Counted from the first letter of the stretch, positions 15,774-24,547 are shown. The stretch is DNA of 64,000 bases from Bacillus_AB infantis_C (GCF_050107595.1 NZ_JBNILH010000011.1:62001-126000), one strand, 5' to 3'. Notes: generated from the letters alone by a model not told the origin. Translations and numbers: made by a program.

Positions 15774-15837
15774 CAAGTTGCATTATACAACTTGTTAACA
15801 ATATATTGTATTATACAACTTAATAGCGATCTTGCAA
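15774..15837 (-). promoter_or_regulatory. Promoter and twin MarR-type operators of the efflux operon
   Basis: CAAGTTG and CAACTTG form a palindrome at 15774-15794. Its core TTGCATTATACAACTT recurs as TTGTATTATACAACTT at 15806-15821, 28 bases away. On the minus strand TTGCAA (15832-15837) and TATAAT (15810-15815), spaced 16, form a sigma-A promoter whose -10 lies within the second copy. The neighbouring MarR protein at 15891 is the likely ligand-responsive repressor. Confidence 0.75.
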
Positions 15838-15857
15838 CAGGTAATTTCCAACAAAAA

Positions 15858-15880
15858 GAGAGAGCCTTGCCGGCTCTCTC
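15858..15880 (-). terminator. Terminator of the MarR gene
   Basis: A perfect 9-bp stem GAGAGAGCC/GGCTCTCTC followed by TTTTTG on the minus strand separates the MarR gene from the efflux operon. Confidence 0.85.
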
Positions 15881-15890
15881 CTCATCCATA

Positions 15891-16322
15891 TTATTTTCCC
15901 CATGTTTTAAAATCCTTATTAAGCCTTGTCAGGCTGGCTTCCAGCCCTGCCAGCTCTTCCGGTGACCAGTCCTTCAATATTTCCCCGTATACCGTGTGGC
16001 GCGCTTCTTTCACCTTCTGAAGTACTGCCCGGCCTGTATCTGTCAGCTGGACCAGGCTGATCCGGCCGTTATGTTCATCCGGAAAACGTTCAATATATGC
16101 TTTTCCTTCAAGAACAGCAATCTGCCTGCTTGCTGTAGAGAGATTAAGCATGAGCTTTTCTGCCAAGGCATTGATCGCCAGGGGCTCATGTGCAGAAATC
16201 TCACTCAGCAGCAGATACTCCGACCGGTCAAGGCTCCCCAGCTTCGGGCTGTGGGCTGTAGTCAGCCTCACAAGCATCGCAATTTCATATTCAATCTGCC
16301 GTAAAGTATCATGCAGCACCAT
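15891..16322 (-). CDS. yhbI: MarR family regulator of the efflux operon
   Basis: The 143-residue protein is a MarR dimer subunit: LDRSEYLLLSEISAHEPLAI leads into the recognition helix LNLSTASRQIAVLEGKAYIE, and the wing is FPDEHNGRISLVQLTDTGRA. It lies directly upstream of, and on the same strand as, the MFS operon but is separated by a terminator, so it is expressed alone. YhbI occupies the equivalent place in B. subtilis. I infer that it binds the twin palindromes at 15774-15821 and is released by phenolic or lipophilic inducers. Confidence 0.82.
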   Translation of the reverse strand: MVLHDTLRQIEYEIAMLVRLTTAHSPKLGSLDRSEYLLLSEISAHEPLAINALAEKLMLNLSTASRQIAVLEGKAYIERFPDEHNGRISLVQLTDTGRAVLQKVKEARHTVYGEILKDWSPEELAGLEASLTRLNKDFKTWGK

Positions 16323-16441
16323 CCGCCCCCCTCTTAATAAACGCCTTTTCTATTTGTGATTATGAACCATTTTAACTGCGGTATCAAGAGATGAAATGCG
16401 GCGGTTCGGCTGCCGGGTTTCACCCTGGCCCCGGCTTTACG

Positions 16442-17148
16442 TCAATTCCCCAAAATTTCCGCCAGCACAGCAAGCCTGTCCACGTCAGGATCCTCTCCCG
16501 GATGGCCAAACTTTGAAAAGAAAAGCTGCCTGTCTTCAGGATCAATGCCGCTTCTGTTAACAGGGATCCCATAGCTTGCAAGAATCCGATCAAGCGAAAC
16601 CGCCCTCCTGAAAAATTCGGGAGAATCCACGGCATTTACTTTTCTTCCATCTGAGAATAACAGATCATAGCTGACTGAGATTTCGTTTTCAGTGCTAACT
16701 GTATAGGACACCTCCGCCCGGTCGATCTCTTCCCAGCTGTACAGTTTCTCCTTACTCAAGAGACCATCCCTGAAGCTGATTTCCAGAGGGCCAAAATTGC
16801 CATATGTATAATAATCATTCATCAGCAGGATGATTCCCGCAAGAGCGCCTGCAGCAAATAAAAAAGTATAGATATGCAACCCCAGTACCTTTCTTGCTTT
16901 CTTCTCCATTATCCGGCCAAAAATGCAAAAAGAGAGAAAAATAATAACTCCTCCCACCAGCAAAACAGCCCAAGGGCTATACAGGAATATAATCCTGCCT
17001 GGAGAACTGAAGTTTTTCAGCTGGCTGCTGCTGTAGCCTTCAATGGCCCATAAGGAAATCACCGCTGCAGCCAGCATAAGCAGACTAAAAGTAATAAAAG
17101 GATGGAAACCGCTTTAGGTTTTCTCGTTTTAAGCTTTTTTGCCTTCAT
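16442..17148 (-). pseudogene. Membrane protein with apparent one-base frameshift near its N-terminus
   Basis: An ATG at 17148 with a strong GGAGGAG site opens a frame coding MKAKKLKTRKPKAVSIL, a basic start entering a membrane helix, but it stops after 29 codons. The continuing frame (from an unsupported ATG at 17077) encodes LMLAAAVISLWAIEGYSS and 200 more residues with three membrane helices and a soluble PH-like tail (YSWEEIDRAEVSYTV). Adding one T to the TTTT run (AAAA at 17096-17099 on the plus strand) joins them into 235 residues with a smooth first helix, VSILFITFSLLMLAAAV. Function is unknown. A real mutation or an assembly error would look alike. Confidence 0.7.
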
Positions 17149-17190
17149 ACCGTCTCCTCCCCTTTCCATATATAGAAAGAAAGGAAGAAA

Positions 17191-17211
17191 AAGCCAGGCA
17201 TCGCCCGGCTT
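17191..17211 (-). terminator. Terminator of the PTS gene
   Basis: A 9-bp stem AAGCCAGGC/GCCCGGCTT (one G-T pair on the transcript) followed by TTTTTC on the minus strand, 9 bases after the stop. Confidence 0.8.
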
Positions 17212-17219
17212 TCTCAGTG

Positions 17220-18683
17220 TTATTTCCTGATCTTTTCAATTTCATCGGCTACAAATTGCACTGATGTGCCAACGATGACCTGAATGCTTGTAGGACCGAC
17301 AATATTGATTCCCGGAACCCCGGTATCTTTAATCTTTTTCTGGTCCACGCGCTCCATGTCCTTCACTTCAATCCGAAGGCGGGTCACACAGTTGTCGACA
17401 GATGTAACGTTCGCATCTCCGCCGAGGCCGTCATAGATTTTAGCAGCCATGATGGCGAATTTTTCGTTTCCTTTAACTGCAGCAGAAGCTCCGCCGCTTT
17501 CAGTGCCTTCCGCTCCTTCAGCCATTTCAACCCGGCCTGGAGTGGAAAGGTTGAATTTGGTGATGAGGAATCTGAACAGCACATAATACAGGACGGCAAA
17601 TATAAGTCCCTGAACCAGCAGCATCCACGGCTGGTTGGCAATAGGAATGCTCAAGCTTAATACAAAGTCAATCAGTCCGGCACTGAAGCCGAAGCCAGCT
17701 GTCCAATGGAAGAATGCCGCAACAGCAAGTGATATTCCCGTCAATGCCGCATGTACGACATAAAGAGCCGGCGCAATGAACATGAATGAGAATTCGAGCG
17801 GCTCAGTCACTCCCGTGAAGAAAGAAGCAAAGCCTGCAGCAAGCAGGAGTGATGCAGCCATTTTTTTCTGTTTTGATTTAGCAGTATGGTACATGGCCAG
17901 GGCAGCAGCCGGAAGGCCGAACATCATGACAGGGAAGAAGCCTGCCTGATACATGCCAGTTACCCCTTTAGTCCCCTCGCTTGCCCAGAACTTTCCGATA
18001 TCATTGATTCCGACAGTATCGAACCAGAACACAGAGTTCAAAGCATGGTGAAGGCCTGTTGGGATCAGGAGCCTGTTAAAGAACCCGTAAAGACCCGCGC
18101 CCACAAAGCCCATCTTGCTTATCGCTGTCCCGAAGGATACCAGTCCGGAATAGATGAGCGGCCAGACAAAGAACAGGATTGCGGCCACAGCCAGCATCGT
18201 TACAGCTGACATGATCGGCACCAGCCGCTTTCCGCTGAAGAATGCCAGTGCATCCGGAAGCTTCACCTTGGCAAAGCGGTTATACATAATCGACGCTACA
18301 ATTCCTGATAAGATACCGACAAAAGCATTCTCAATCTTTCCAAAGGCCGGGTTAACATCAGCTGCATCTACACCCTGCAGCATCGCAACCGTGTCCGTTG
18401 AAAGCAGCGTTGTGACAACGAGATAGGCGACCAGTCCGGAAATCGCAGATGATCCATCCTTTTCCTTTGCCATTCCCAATGCAATTCCGACCGCAAACAG
18501 CACCGGAATATGATCGAGGATAGAGCCACCCGCTTTAATCAGGAAAGCGGCAGCCGGGTTTCCTGCCCCCCAGCCGTCTGGATCGATATAATACCCGATC
18601 CCCATCAAAATTGCAGCCACCGGCAGCACGGCTACAGGCAGCATCAAAGAGCGGCCCATTCTCTGCAAGTACTTCATGACCAT
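17220..18683 (-). CDS. nagP: PTS N-acetylglucosamine-type permease, EIICB
   Basis: The 487-residue protein begins MKYLQRMGRSLMLPVAVLPV, the EIIC start of the glucose/GlcNAc family. It contains the substrate block FFNRLLIPTGLHHALNSVFW and FFTGVTEPLEFSFMFIAPAL. The EIIB domain carries SVDNCVTRLRIEVKD with the phosphorylated Cys near residue 427. There is no EIIA domain, so phosphate must come from another EIIA. Sequence and length fit NagP. It imports and phosphorylates the sugar. It is monocistronic, with a CcpA-type cre site 106-119 bases upstream. Confidence 0.87.
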   Translation of the reverse strand: MVMKYLQRMGRSLMLPVAVLPVAAILMGIGYYIDPDGWGAGNPAAAFLIKAGGSILDHIPVLFAVGIALGMAKEKDGSSAISGLVAYLVVTTLLSTDTVAMLQGVDAADVNPAFGKIENAFVGILSGIVASIMYNRFAKVKLPDALAFFSGKRLVPIMSAVTMLAVAAILFFVWPLIYSGLVSFGTAISKMGFVGAGLYGFFNRLLIPTGLHHALNSVFWFDTVGINDIGKFWASEGTKGVTGMYQAGFFPVMMFGLPAAALAMYHTAKSKQKKMAASLLLAAGFASFFTGVTEPLEFSFMFIAPALYVVHAALTGISLAVAAFFHWTAGFGFSAGLIDFVLSLSIPIANQPWMLLVQGLIFAVLYYVLFRFLITKFNLSTPGRVEMAEGAEGTESGGASAAVKGNEKFAIMAAKIYDGLGGDANVTSVDNCVTRLRIEVKDMERVDQKKIKDTGVPGINIVGPTSIQVIVGTSVQFVADEIEKIRK

Positions 18684-18788
18684 TTTTTATTCCCCCTTTA
18701 AATAGTTGGTGCATTCGCTTTAGCTCTTTTATTCTCTTTTTTTAGCGCACTTCCTTTAAAATACTTAAAAAATAGGATAATAACAATA

Positions 18789-18802
18789 GGTAAGCGCTTA
18801 CA
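18789..18802 (-). promoter_or_regulatory. CcpA cre site upstream of the PTS gene
   Basis: On the minus strand TGTAAGCGCTTACC matches the cre consensus TGWAANCGNTNWCA at all but the last position. It lies just upstream of a possible -35 TTGTTA, so carbon catabolite control of the amino-sugar permease is likely. Confidence 0.75.
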
Positions 18803-18863
18803 ATATTATAATTTAATTTTTTCCACTTATTCAATATATTTTTCCTTATTTAATGCAAAATAC

Positions 18864-18895
18864 AAAGCCAATCCCTTTAAACCGGGATTGGCTTT
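18864..18895 (-). terminator. Terminator of the SipW/TasA-like operon
   Basis: A perfect 12-bp stem AAAGCCAATCCC/GGGATTGGCTTT six bases after the stop codon, with T-rich sequence beyond. Confidence 0.85.
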
Positions 18896-18900
18896 CACTT

Positions 18901-19824
18901 CTAATTTTTCACAAACCAGTCATAAAGCTCTTTCGAATTGATTGAGAGATAAGGGCCTAAAGCTCCTGTAAATTTAACAGTTCCCTGGACGGACGTATCA
19001 GCACTTCCTCTCCATACCTGTGTAGTGCTTGCATAGTACTCATGGGCAGTGACTACCCGATAAAGAGTTTTCCCGTTAACTTCCTCTTCTGTCACGGTAA
19101 AGTCGCCAACTTTGCTTTCAAATGTTCCGTTTCCGTCCCCCATCTTCACATTAATGACTTTTTTCCCGTTTCCATTCACCTGGAAGGAGACTTCTTTATT
19201 AGATGTTGATCGCGTGGAACCATTTGGCGTAGCTTTGAAGGTGATATCTCCTGAAAAAACAGGTCCTGCGGGCTCTTCCGGATCAGAAGGATCTTCTGTC
19301 CCTGCATCTCCATCGACCTGTGTAGCTACTACCTCAAGCTTGATATCCCCTGTTTTCCCTTGAAAAGCAATATCATTTTCTCCATGCGGCCAGTTAATCA
19401 GGACTTTAAAGCTCTCTACATCATTTACTGGTTTAAAGGCAGTGCTATAATCAATATCTGTCCACTGCCCATCAATGTTCCTCTGCAGCTTCATGACAAT
19501 TGGTGAACTGTTATCCTGCGGAAACAGCTCTCCTTGGGGAGAAAGATTCACTTTGTATTCGACCGGCACATCCGTATCATTTTTATTGATTTGAAAACTG
19601 TAGGCTTCTAATGTATCCATTCCCGGGAACAGCTTTTCATTCAGCTTAAACTCAGCATTGCCGATTGTCTTTCCTTCTGCATTGACTGTGTCAACCGTAA
19701 AGCTCGCTGCCTTTGCTACATTATTATCGCTTGTGAAACTTTTGGTGAAATAGGCGACTGTTCCAATGGCTGCAATTGCTATAAATAACACGGCAAAAAG
19801 ACTGATTGCAATTTTCTTATTCAT
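18901..19824 (-). CDS. TasA/CalY-family extracellular protein with extra C-terminal domain
   Basis: The 307-residue protein has a SipW-type signal peptide (MNKKIAISLFAVLFIAIAAI, then GTVAYFTKSF) and the TasA/camelysin domain: AASFTVDTVNAEGK, FKLNEKLFPGMDTLEAYSFQ, and IDGQWTDIDYSTAF (to about residue 172). A Pro/Asp/Glu linker leads to an unfamiliar beta-rich domain (about 193-307), which B. subtilis TasA lacks. TasA forms amyloid-like biofilm fibres; this protein may do so with an added binding module. It lies downstream of, and in operon with, its likely signal peptidase at 19918. GGGGG precedes the ATG. Confidence 0.8.
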   Translation of the reverse strand: MNKKIAISLFAVLFIAIAAIGTVAYFTKSFTSDNNVAKAASFTVDTVNAEGKTIGNAEFKLNEKLFPGMDTLEAYSFQINKNDTDVPVEYKVNLSPQGELFPQDNSSPIVMKLQRNIDGQWTDIDYSTAFKPVNDVESFKVLINWPHGENDIAFQGKTGDIKLEVVATQVDGDAGTEDPSDPEEPAGPVFSGDITFKATPNGSTRSTSNKEVSFQVNGNGKKVINVKMGDGNGTFESKVGDFTVTEEEVNGKTLYRVVTAHEYYASTTQVWRGSADTSVQGTVKFTGALGPYLSINSKELYDWFVKN

Positions 19825-19917
19825 ATTTTTCCCCCTACCTAATCTATTAGTTTATGTAGCAAGCATTCTTAAAACCTGACCCTCACCTCCTTTGCATGGT
19901 TAACACTTAACTCGTCT

Positions 19918-20445
19918 TTAGACTTCTTTTAGTAGTAAAACTCCTTTTAACTTTCCAGCGAATAGAAGCATGGCAGAAAGCAAAAAGACAAGGGCTATGC
20001 CAATCGGTGTTTTAATAAAATCCAACGCCAAACCAGCCATTGGGATATGGAATTGATGGACACCAATAACTTCAGCTGCGGCGATCAAGTTTTCATCCTT
20101 GATATTATTCGCGTCACCCTTCGTTTCAAAATAGAGATGTTCGCCCTTCTTTAAAACATCTATTACTCTGTGAGTGACAATCATATTTTCTGCATTCCTA
20201 AATGTAATGACATCATTGGGATGTATGCTGCGCGGCTCTTCTTTCTTTATGATAAGCAGATCCCCTGGAACAAGCATCGGTTCCATGCTTCCTGTCATGA
20301 TTGTCATGACTTTATGCCCCAATATTTCAGGAAGCTGTTCTGGATTATTTTTCACTTGTATAATCGAAAATATTGCAGCAAGGCCGATAACGAGAATGAA
20401 TGCTGTTATAATATTTGCTGCCCACCTCAAACTCTTTTTTGGCAT
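19918..20445 (-). CDS. sipW: ER-type signal peptidase I, SipW-like
   Basis: The 175-residue enzyme has an N-terminal membrane helix (about 9-29), the catalytic Ser in VMTIMTGSMEPMLVPGDLLI (Ser53), and MIVTHRVIDV with His92 in place of the Lys general base. His instead of Lys marks the ER-type (SipW) class. A second membrane helix lies at about 147-167. SipW enzymes process TasA-type precursors, and the TasA-like gene follows it directly. The layout lacks a tapA homologue between or before them. Confidence 0.88.
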   Translation of the reverse strand: MPKKSLRWAANIITAFILVIGLAAIFSIIQVKNNPEQLPEILGHKVMTIMTGSMEPMLVPGDLLIIKKEEPRSIHPNDVITFRNAENMIVTHRVIDVLKKGEHLYFETKGDANNIKDENLIAAAEVIGVHQFHIPMAGLALDFIKTPIGIALVFLLSAMLLFAGKLKGVLLLKEV

Positions 20446-20583
20446 GTAACTTCCCCCTTTATCTTTAACTTTAGGGCATATCGGTTCTTAAAAAGATAAT
20501 TAATGTTCTCCATTGAGAACAACTATATTATAGCTCGTCCTATTCACCGCTTCAACCCTTTTCTGTGTTTTTTCAGAAAATTA

Positions 20584-20618
20584 AAACACATAGCAGTTTA
20601 AATGCCTGCTAAGTGTTT
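20584..20618 (-). terminator. Terminator of the hydrolase gene
   Basis: Arms AAACAC-TAGCAG and CTGCTA-GTGTTT pair over 12 positions around one mismatch and are followed by TTTAATTTTC on the minus strand, ten bases after the stop. Confidence 0.75.
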
Positions 20619-20627
20619 GAAGTTAAC

Positions 20628-21590
20628 TTATTCTATTGTTTTTCCAATAAAATCTGTCAAGCGCTTCTGGTATTCTTCTTCCGCAACCGTATACCCCTCT
20701 GTATGACCTGCCCCAGGTACAATCCAAATTTGCTTCTCGCTTGTGGCCGCATCGTAAATCCGGTCTGCCATCTCGGTCGGCACCAGCTCGTCCTGGTCGC
20801 CGTGGATGATGAAGAGCGGAAGCTTATTCTTTTTCACCTGTTCAACTGCTGAAGCTTCGCTGAATGTGTAGCCTGCCCTTACCTTCGTCACAGCGCTCGT
20901 CACTTGCATGAGAGGGAATGAAGGCAGATGGTACAGATATTTAAGCTGGTGGGAAAGCTCTTCGTGAACGTTTGTGTAGCCTGAATCCTCAATGATCCCT
21001 TTCACTTCCGGCGGAAGCTTTTCCCCGCTTGCCATCAGGACGGTCGCTGCCCCCATGGAAAAGCCATGCAGGAGAATATCTGTTGCTCCTTCCTCTTCTA
21101 TCAGGCTGCCGGCCCACTTCACATAGTCCTTCCGTTCATGCCAGCCATAGCCGATATACTCCCCTTCACTCAGGCCATGGCCCCTGGCATCCGGCTTCAG
21201 TACGTCAAAACCCTGCTCATAGTAAAATTTCGTAATGCCCGGCATCTGTTCGCTGCTGCCCTTATATCCATGAGCCAGGATGACTGCCCTGCCATTGGAA
21301 TCAGGGTTCTTCAGGAAAGCTGCCTTAAGCTTCAGCCCGTCGTCCGAAGTGATTTCAACAGTCTTGAAGTCCTGTTTTTCCGTCCACTCCATCACTTCAG
21401 CCAGCTTTGCCGCTTCTTCTTCAGCTGCCATTGCACTGACCGCCCTCGACTCGCTGCCGCCATGGAGCTTCAGGGACTCATCGCTCCGATTGATCGCTAC
21501 ATTATAAAAATAGTTTCCTGCACCTATCAGAGCCGCAGCCAAAAGCACGATGACACTGCTGCTAATCAGAAGGATTTTTTTCTTTTTCAT
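20628..21590 (-). CDS. Membrane-anchored alpha/beta hydrolase
   Basis: The 320-residue protein has an N-terminal signal anchor (about 5-26) and an alpha/beta-hydrolase fold. Visible features are the oxyanion-hole region AVILAHGYKGSSEQM, the nucleophile elbow LLHGFSMGAATVLM (Ser178), the acid in IIHGDQDELVPTEM, and the base in VPGAGHTEGYTVAE. The family resembles YqkD-type hydrolases; the substrate is unknown. The active domain should lie outside the membrane. It is flanked by a terminator and appears monocistronic. Confidence 0.85.
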   Translation of the reverse strand: MKKKKILLISSSVIVLLAAALIGAGNYFYNVAINRSDESLKLHGGSESRAVSAMAAEEEAAKLAEVMEWTEKQDFKTVEITSDDGLKLKAAFLKNPDSNGRAVILAHGYKGSSEQMPGITKFYYEQGFDVLKPDARGHGLSEGEYIGYGWHERKDYVKWAGSLIEEEGATDILLHGFSMGAATVLMASGEKLPPEVKGIIEDSGYTNVHEELSHQLKYLYHLPSFPLMQVTSAVTKVRAGYTFSEASAVEQVKKNKLPLFIIHGDQDELVPTEMADRIYDAATSEKQIWIVPGAGHTEGYTVAEEEYQKRLTDFIGKTIE

Positions 21591-21672
21591 TCTCCTACCC
21601 CATTTACTATTTATCTTGAAATTATTATATCTATCATTTCCATTAATTTCTATACAATTAATGGAAGCGCTT

Positions 21673-22278
21673 TTACATTTTTAGCCTGTAGATCAAAAAT
21701 CTTTCATTATGATCATGGCTGCTTTCCGGAAGCTCAACCTCTTTTGCCAGCTCAAAGCTTGTATAATTTTCAAGGAAAAAAATATAATCCTCTGAAGGGT
21801 AATACAGCACAATATCTGCAGAGCGCGGGTGCTCCTCCACAGACAAAAGGATATTTGCAATGATGTTCCTGAACACCTGGATCGAAAATGGATTGAAAAA
21901 GTAAAAGCAATTCTCCTCCGGCTTAATCCTGTATTCCTCTGCAAGACTGCATTCAAATTGGAGCATCCCCCTGCTTTTTCTGCTTTTTTTCACATAGCTT
22001 TCTGCGTTGCGAAGGGCTTCTTCATATAGTTCCTCATTCATTTCTACCCCTGTCCCGGAAGCCTGGAACAGATAGTGGCTGTAAAAGACAAGCCGGCCCT
22101 TCCCGCAGCCGAAATCAACAAGCCTGCCGGTGCTTTCCAGCTTGTATTCTTTAAACAGAATGTCCAGTGCGGAATAAGGCGTCGCCTCATAGCGGTGATA
22201 ATGAAAGGACCGGGTAAACCCCTGCTGTCCGCCTTCTGTTTTAATATGAAGAAGTCTGTCATAATCCTGTTCTTTCAT
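21673..22278 (-). CDS. Class I SAM-dependent methyltransferase
   Basis: The 201-residue protein has motif I as GRLVDFGCGKGRLVFYSHYL (the G-x-G-x-G AdoMet loop) and an acidic residue after beta-2 in GTGVEMNEELYEEA. A later FYFFNPFSIQVFRNII block occupies the motif IV region. The substrate cannot be told. Its ATG overlaps the stop of the preceding anchored-protein gene as ATGA, so it is the third gene of the operon led by the C45 acyltransferase. It could modify a small molecule or peptide handled by those proteins; that is inference. Confidence 0.82.
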   Translation of the reverse strand: MKEQDYDRLLHIKTEGGQQGFTRSFHYHRYEATPYSALDILFKEYKLESTGRLVDFGCGKGRLVFYSHYLFQASGTGVEMNEELYEEALRNAESYVKKSRKSRGMLQFECSLAEEYRIKPEENCFYFFNPFSIQVFRNIIANILLSVEEHPRSADIVLYYPSEDYIFFLENYTSFELAKEVELPESSHDHNERFLIYRLKM

Positions 22279-23021
22279 TCTGTCCTCCCTGGCTGTTCAA
22301 TGTCATTCTCCCCAAGCATCTGCATATGATCTATGTCAGTGCCGCCCGTCCCAAAGCTGTCCCCAAAGTCCGGAAAAAAAACCTGCCCCTTTTCGTCATA
22401 GCCAATCCAGCCAAATCGAAAGCCAAGCATTGGGAAAAAGAATTCATCCGGCTGGCTGCTCTTGGCTGTTTCTGCCAATGAACCTGCGACGGATTTCCAC
22501 TCTTCCGGAAGCTCCATCATGCCATAGCTGTCTTCACCAAGCGCAACTTCATGCTCCATCTGCACTTTTGGAAAATAGGTCTGTTTTTCCCCTGAAACAA
22601 AAAAGTCTCTGTCTCTCATTAAATAATAGCGAATCCTATTCAAACCGGTGTCAGGTGGAAAGCTCCAGGCAATCTGGAATGAAGAAGGGTCATCCGGATC
22701 AATCCGCCAAACCTTCGGCTCTCCGGCAGAGCTGATATAATCAAGCTCCCAATCGCGCTTTCTCCATGTCCAGAAGCTGGCTCCATATTCTCCGCCTTCC
22801 CTCACAAAAGGAGCGAATACATGCTCTTCATCGGCTGGGATGATTGCCTTGATTGCACTGGCCTGCATGTCGGAATGATAGCGGTTCATATAGCCGATGA
22901 GCTTTACATTGTCAGGCAGACTGTCCGGTTTGGAAAAATAAAGCCAATAAAGTCCTATGCCGACTGCTATTGTCATAATAAGACCGGACAGAAGGACCAG
23001 CCTTTTTTTATTCATACTCAT
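22275..23021 (-). CDS. Membrane-anchored protein of unknown function
   Basis: The 248-residue protein has a single N-terminal membrane helix (KRLVLLSGLIMTIAVGIGLY) and a large polar domain rich in Trp, Tyr and Asp, for example ASFWTWRKRDWELDYISS and FRFGWIGYDEKGQVFFPDFG. I recognise no motif. It probably sits on the outer face of the membrane. It starts 14 bases after the C45 gene and overlaps the methyltransferase by ATGA, so the three are co-transcribed and translationally coupled. Confidence 0.75.
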   Translation of the reverse strand: MSMNKKRLVLLSGLIMTIAVGIGLYWLYFSKPDSLPDNVKLIGYMNRYHSDMQASAIKAIIPADEEHVFAPFVREGGEYGASFWTWRKRDWELDYISSAGEPKVWRIDPDDPSSFQIAWSFPPDTGLNRIRYYLMRDRDFFVSGEKQTYFPKVQMEHEVALGEDSYGMMELPEEWKSVAGSLAETAKSSQPDEFFFPMLGFRFGWIGYDEKGQVFFPDFGDSFGTGGTDIDHMQMLGENDIEQPGRTE

Positions 23022-23035
23022 CCCCCCGAAAGTGT

Positions 23036-24100
23036 TTATTTGCTGAACCAGTTTGCATTCTCATCCATATGCAGGAAGGGGATGCTGGTATTCACTTCCC
23101 CGGTAATCTGCTGCATATTGAGATCCTCCCCCTGCAGCCAGCTGTCAAAATCAAGCTCAACCGGACTCCGGCCGCCTCCAAGGGCAAACAAGGCTTTACC
23201 TTCCTGCGGCAAATAGCCTGATGTGTGGATGGTGCCCGCCCAGCTGCTGTATAAATCAGAGAAAACGCCTTTATCTGTATCATTCAGAAGCCTGAACGCC
23301 TCCATTGCTTCAGTCATTTCCCCGCCTGCATCTTGGATAACAGCAAGCCTGCGGAGAGAGTCAGCCAAATGATGGCGGTTTTCATCTTTCATGATTTCAA
23401 AATGGTTGGTGCAGGCATTCGTCTGCCGTACCTCCACCCGGCGCGGGGAAGTTTCCACCGCAAGGGACTTTCCGCTCTTATCAAATACAACATAAGTGAA
23501 TGAATGGCGATGCGGAATTTCTTTTAGCATGCTTACAGCTTCATCGGCATTGGCGCATGACTCGAGAAGCAGTCTTCCGATCATGCAGCAGATAAAGCCG
23601 TCGCCGGGCTTTTTGCGGTTCATGAAGTTATAGCCTACGACGAGGCCTTTCTCGTTCATTCCATCCATCCGACCTGTCACGCGCTGGCTTGGCCCGATGA
23701 TGGCATAGCCCTGGTCTGAAGGCTGGAAAAGGGTGTAGCGGCCTTCATAGGTTTTAGGATGATAGTCGTAGTTGCGGATCATATAGCTGCTGCCTGTCAT
23801 GATGGAACAGCCTGATCGGGTATAATCGACCCGGTAGCCTCCGAACTCCTGGAGGACTTTTTGCATCGGCCATTCGAGTGCTTCCTGGAGGCCGAGCAGT
23901 TCGTCCCAGATGCCAGAGGCGAATTTTTTGATTGCATCTTTTGCTTCTTTTTCATCGATGATGAAGCGCGGTTTTCTAACTTTCCATTGTTCTTCGCGGT
24001 TTTTTACAGAAAGGGAGTTTTTGATTTTTTCTCCCTGCATATAGCCAAAGTCATAGTGGGTGCCGCGGAACTGGATGATGTTGCTGTATATTTGTTTCAT
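23036..24100 (-). CDS. C45-type autoproteolytic acyltransferase/hydrolase
   Basis: The 354-residue protein resembles the acyl-CoA:6-aminopenicillanate acyltransferase (C45) family of Ntn hydrolases. The nucleophile would be Cys98 in DYTRSGCSIMTGSSYMIRNY, exposed after self-cleavage before it. The R-N-Y/F-D segment and GRMDGMNEKGLVVGYNFMN follow, as in related Ntn acylases. There is no signal peptide, so it is probably cytosolic. Members act on amide bonds of acylated amino acids or antibiotics. It leads an operon with an anchored protein and a methyltransferase. The true substrate is unknown. Confidence 0.8.
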   Translation of the reverse strand: MKQIYSNIIQFRGTHYDFGYMQGEKIKNSLSVKNREEQWKVRKPRFIIDEKEAKDAIKKFASGIWDELLGLQEALEWPMQKVLQEFGGYRVDYTRSGCSIMTGSSYMIRNYDYHPKTYEGRYTLFQPSDQGYAIIGPSQRVTGRMDGMNEKGLVVGYNFMNRKKPGDGFICCMIGRLLLESCANADEAVSMLKEIPHRHSFTYVVFDKSGKSLAVETSPRRVEVRQTNACTNHFEIMKDENRHHLADSLRRLAVIQDAGGEMTEAMEAFRLLNDTDKGVFSDLYSSWAGTIHTSGYLPQEGKALFALGGGRSPVELDFDSWLQGEDLNMQQITGEVNTSIPFLHMDENANWFSK

Positions 24101-24199
24101 TGGGATCCCTCTTTTATTTCTTAGATTACCTGATTACACTTGCTTCTTATTAAGGATACTGGAAGGAATCTTGAAAATAAAGCAACTCTTATTAAGAAA

Positions 24200-24224
24200 A
24201 AGCTGACCCGATTAGGATCAGCTT
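24200..24224 (-). terminator. Terminator in the lutC-C45 intergenic region
   Basis: A 10-bp stem (AAGCTGATCC with GGGTCAGCTT on the transcript, one G-T pair) followed by TTTCTT on the minus strand. It lies some 500 bases beyond lutC and about 100 bases before the C45 gene. Confidence 0.7.
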
Positions 24225-24254
24225 ATAGACTATTTTTCACTTGTTGATGGGGGC

Positions 24255-24447
24255 TGTTGATTTGCGTTGCAGGCACTTCGCTTTCCGCGGGGCGGCGCTG
24301 AGCCTCCTCAGAGCAAGCTCTTGCGGGGTCTCAGCCTTGCCGCTATCTCCCGCAGGACGTTGAATCCTCATCCTCGAATTTGCATCGCACGAAGAAAATG
24401 CGCATACATTTTATGAGGAGTCTTCGTGCCTTCCACTCCAATCAACA
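24255..24447. repeat. Bacillus-type GC-rich intergenic repeat with 8-bp terminal inverted repeats
   Basis: The ends TGTTGATT (24255-24262) and AATCAACA (24440-24447) are inverted repeats. The interior has the words CACTTCGCTTTCCGCGGGGC, GAGCCTCCTC, TGCGGGGTCTCAG, CTCCCGCAGGA, and GTGCCTTCCACTCC, which I know from a repeat scattered through Bacillaceae genomes. About 65 bases from 24357 to 24418 look inserted, and GCACGAAGA/TCTTCGTGC flank part of them as a 9-bp inverted repeat. No ORF is supported. Confidence 0.75.
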
Positions 24448-24547
24448 GGTCTTTGAAATTTTATGGCATGGTTTCTATTGAAAAGTTGTTTAACACAAAT
24501 AACTCTTTTCGGGTGGTTATACCCTTTTTTCAATCTGATTCATCTCA

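Noticed and set aside
24255..24447. Insertion sequence
   Set aside because: No transposase ORF and only 8-bp terminal repeats; better described as a small intergenic repeat.
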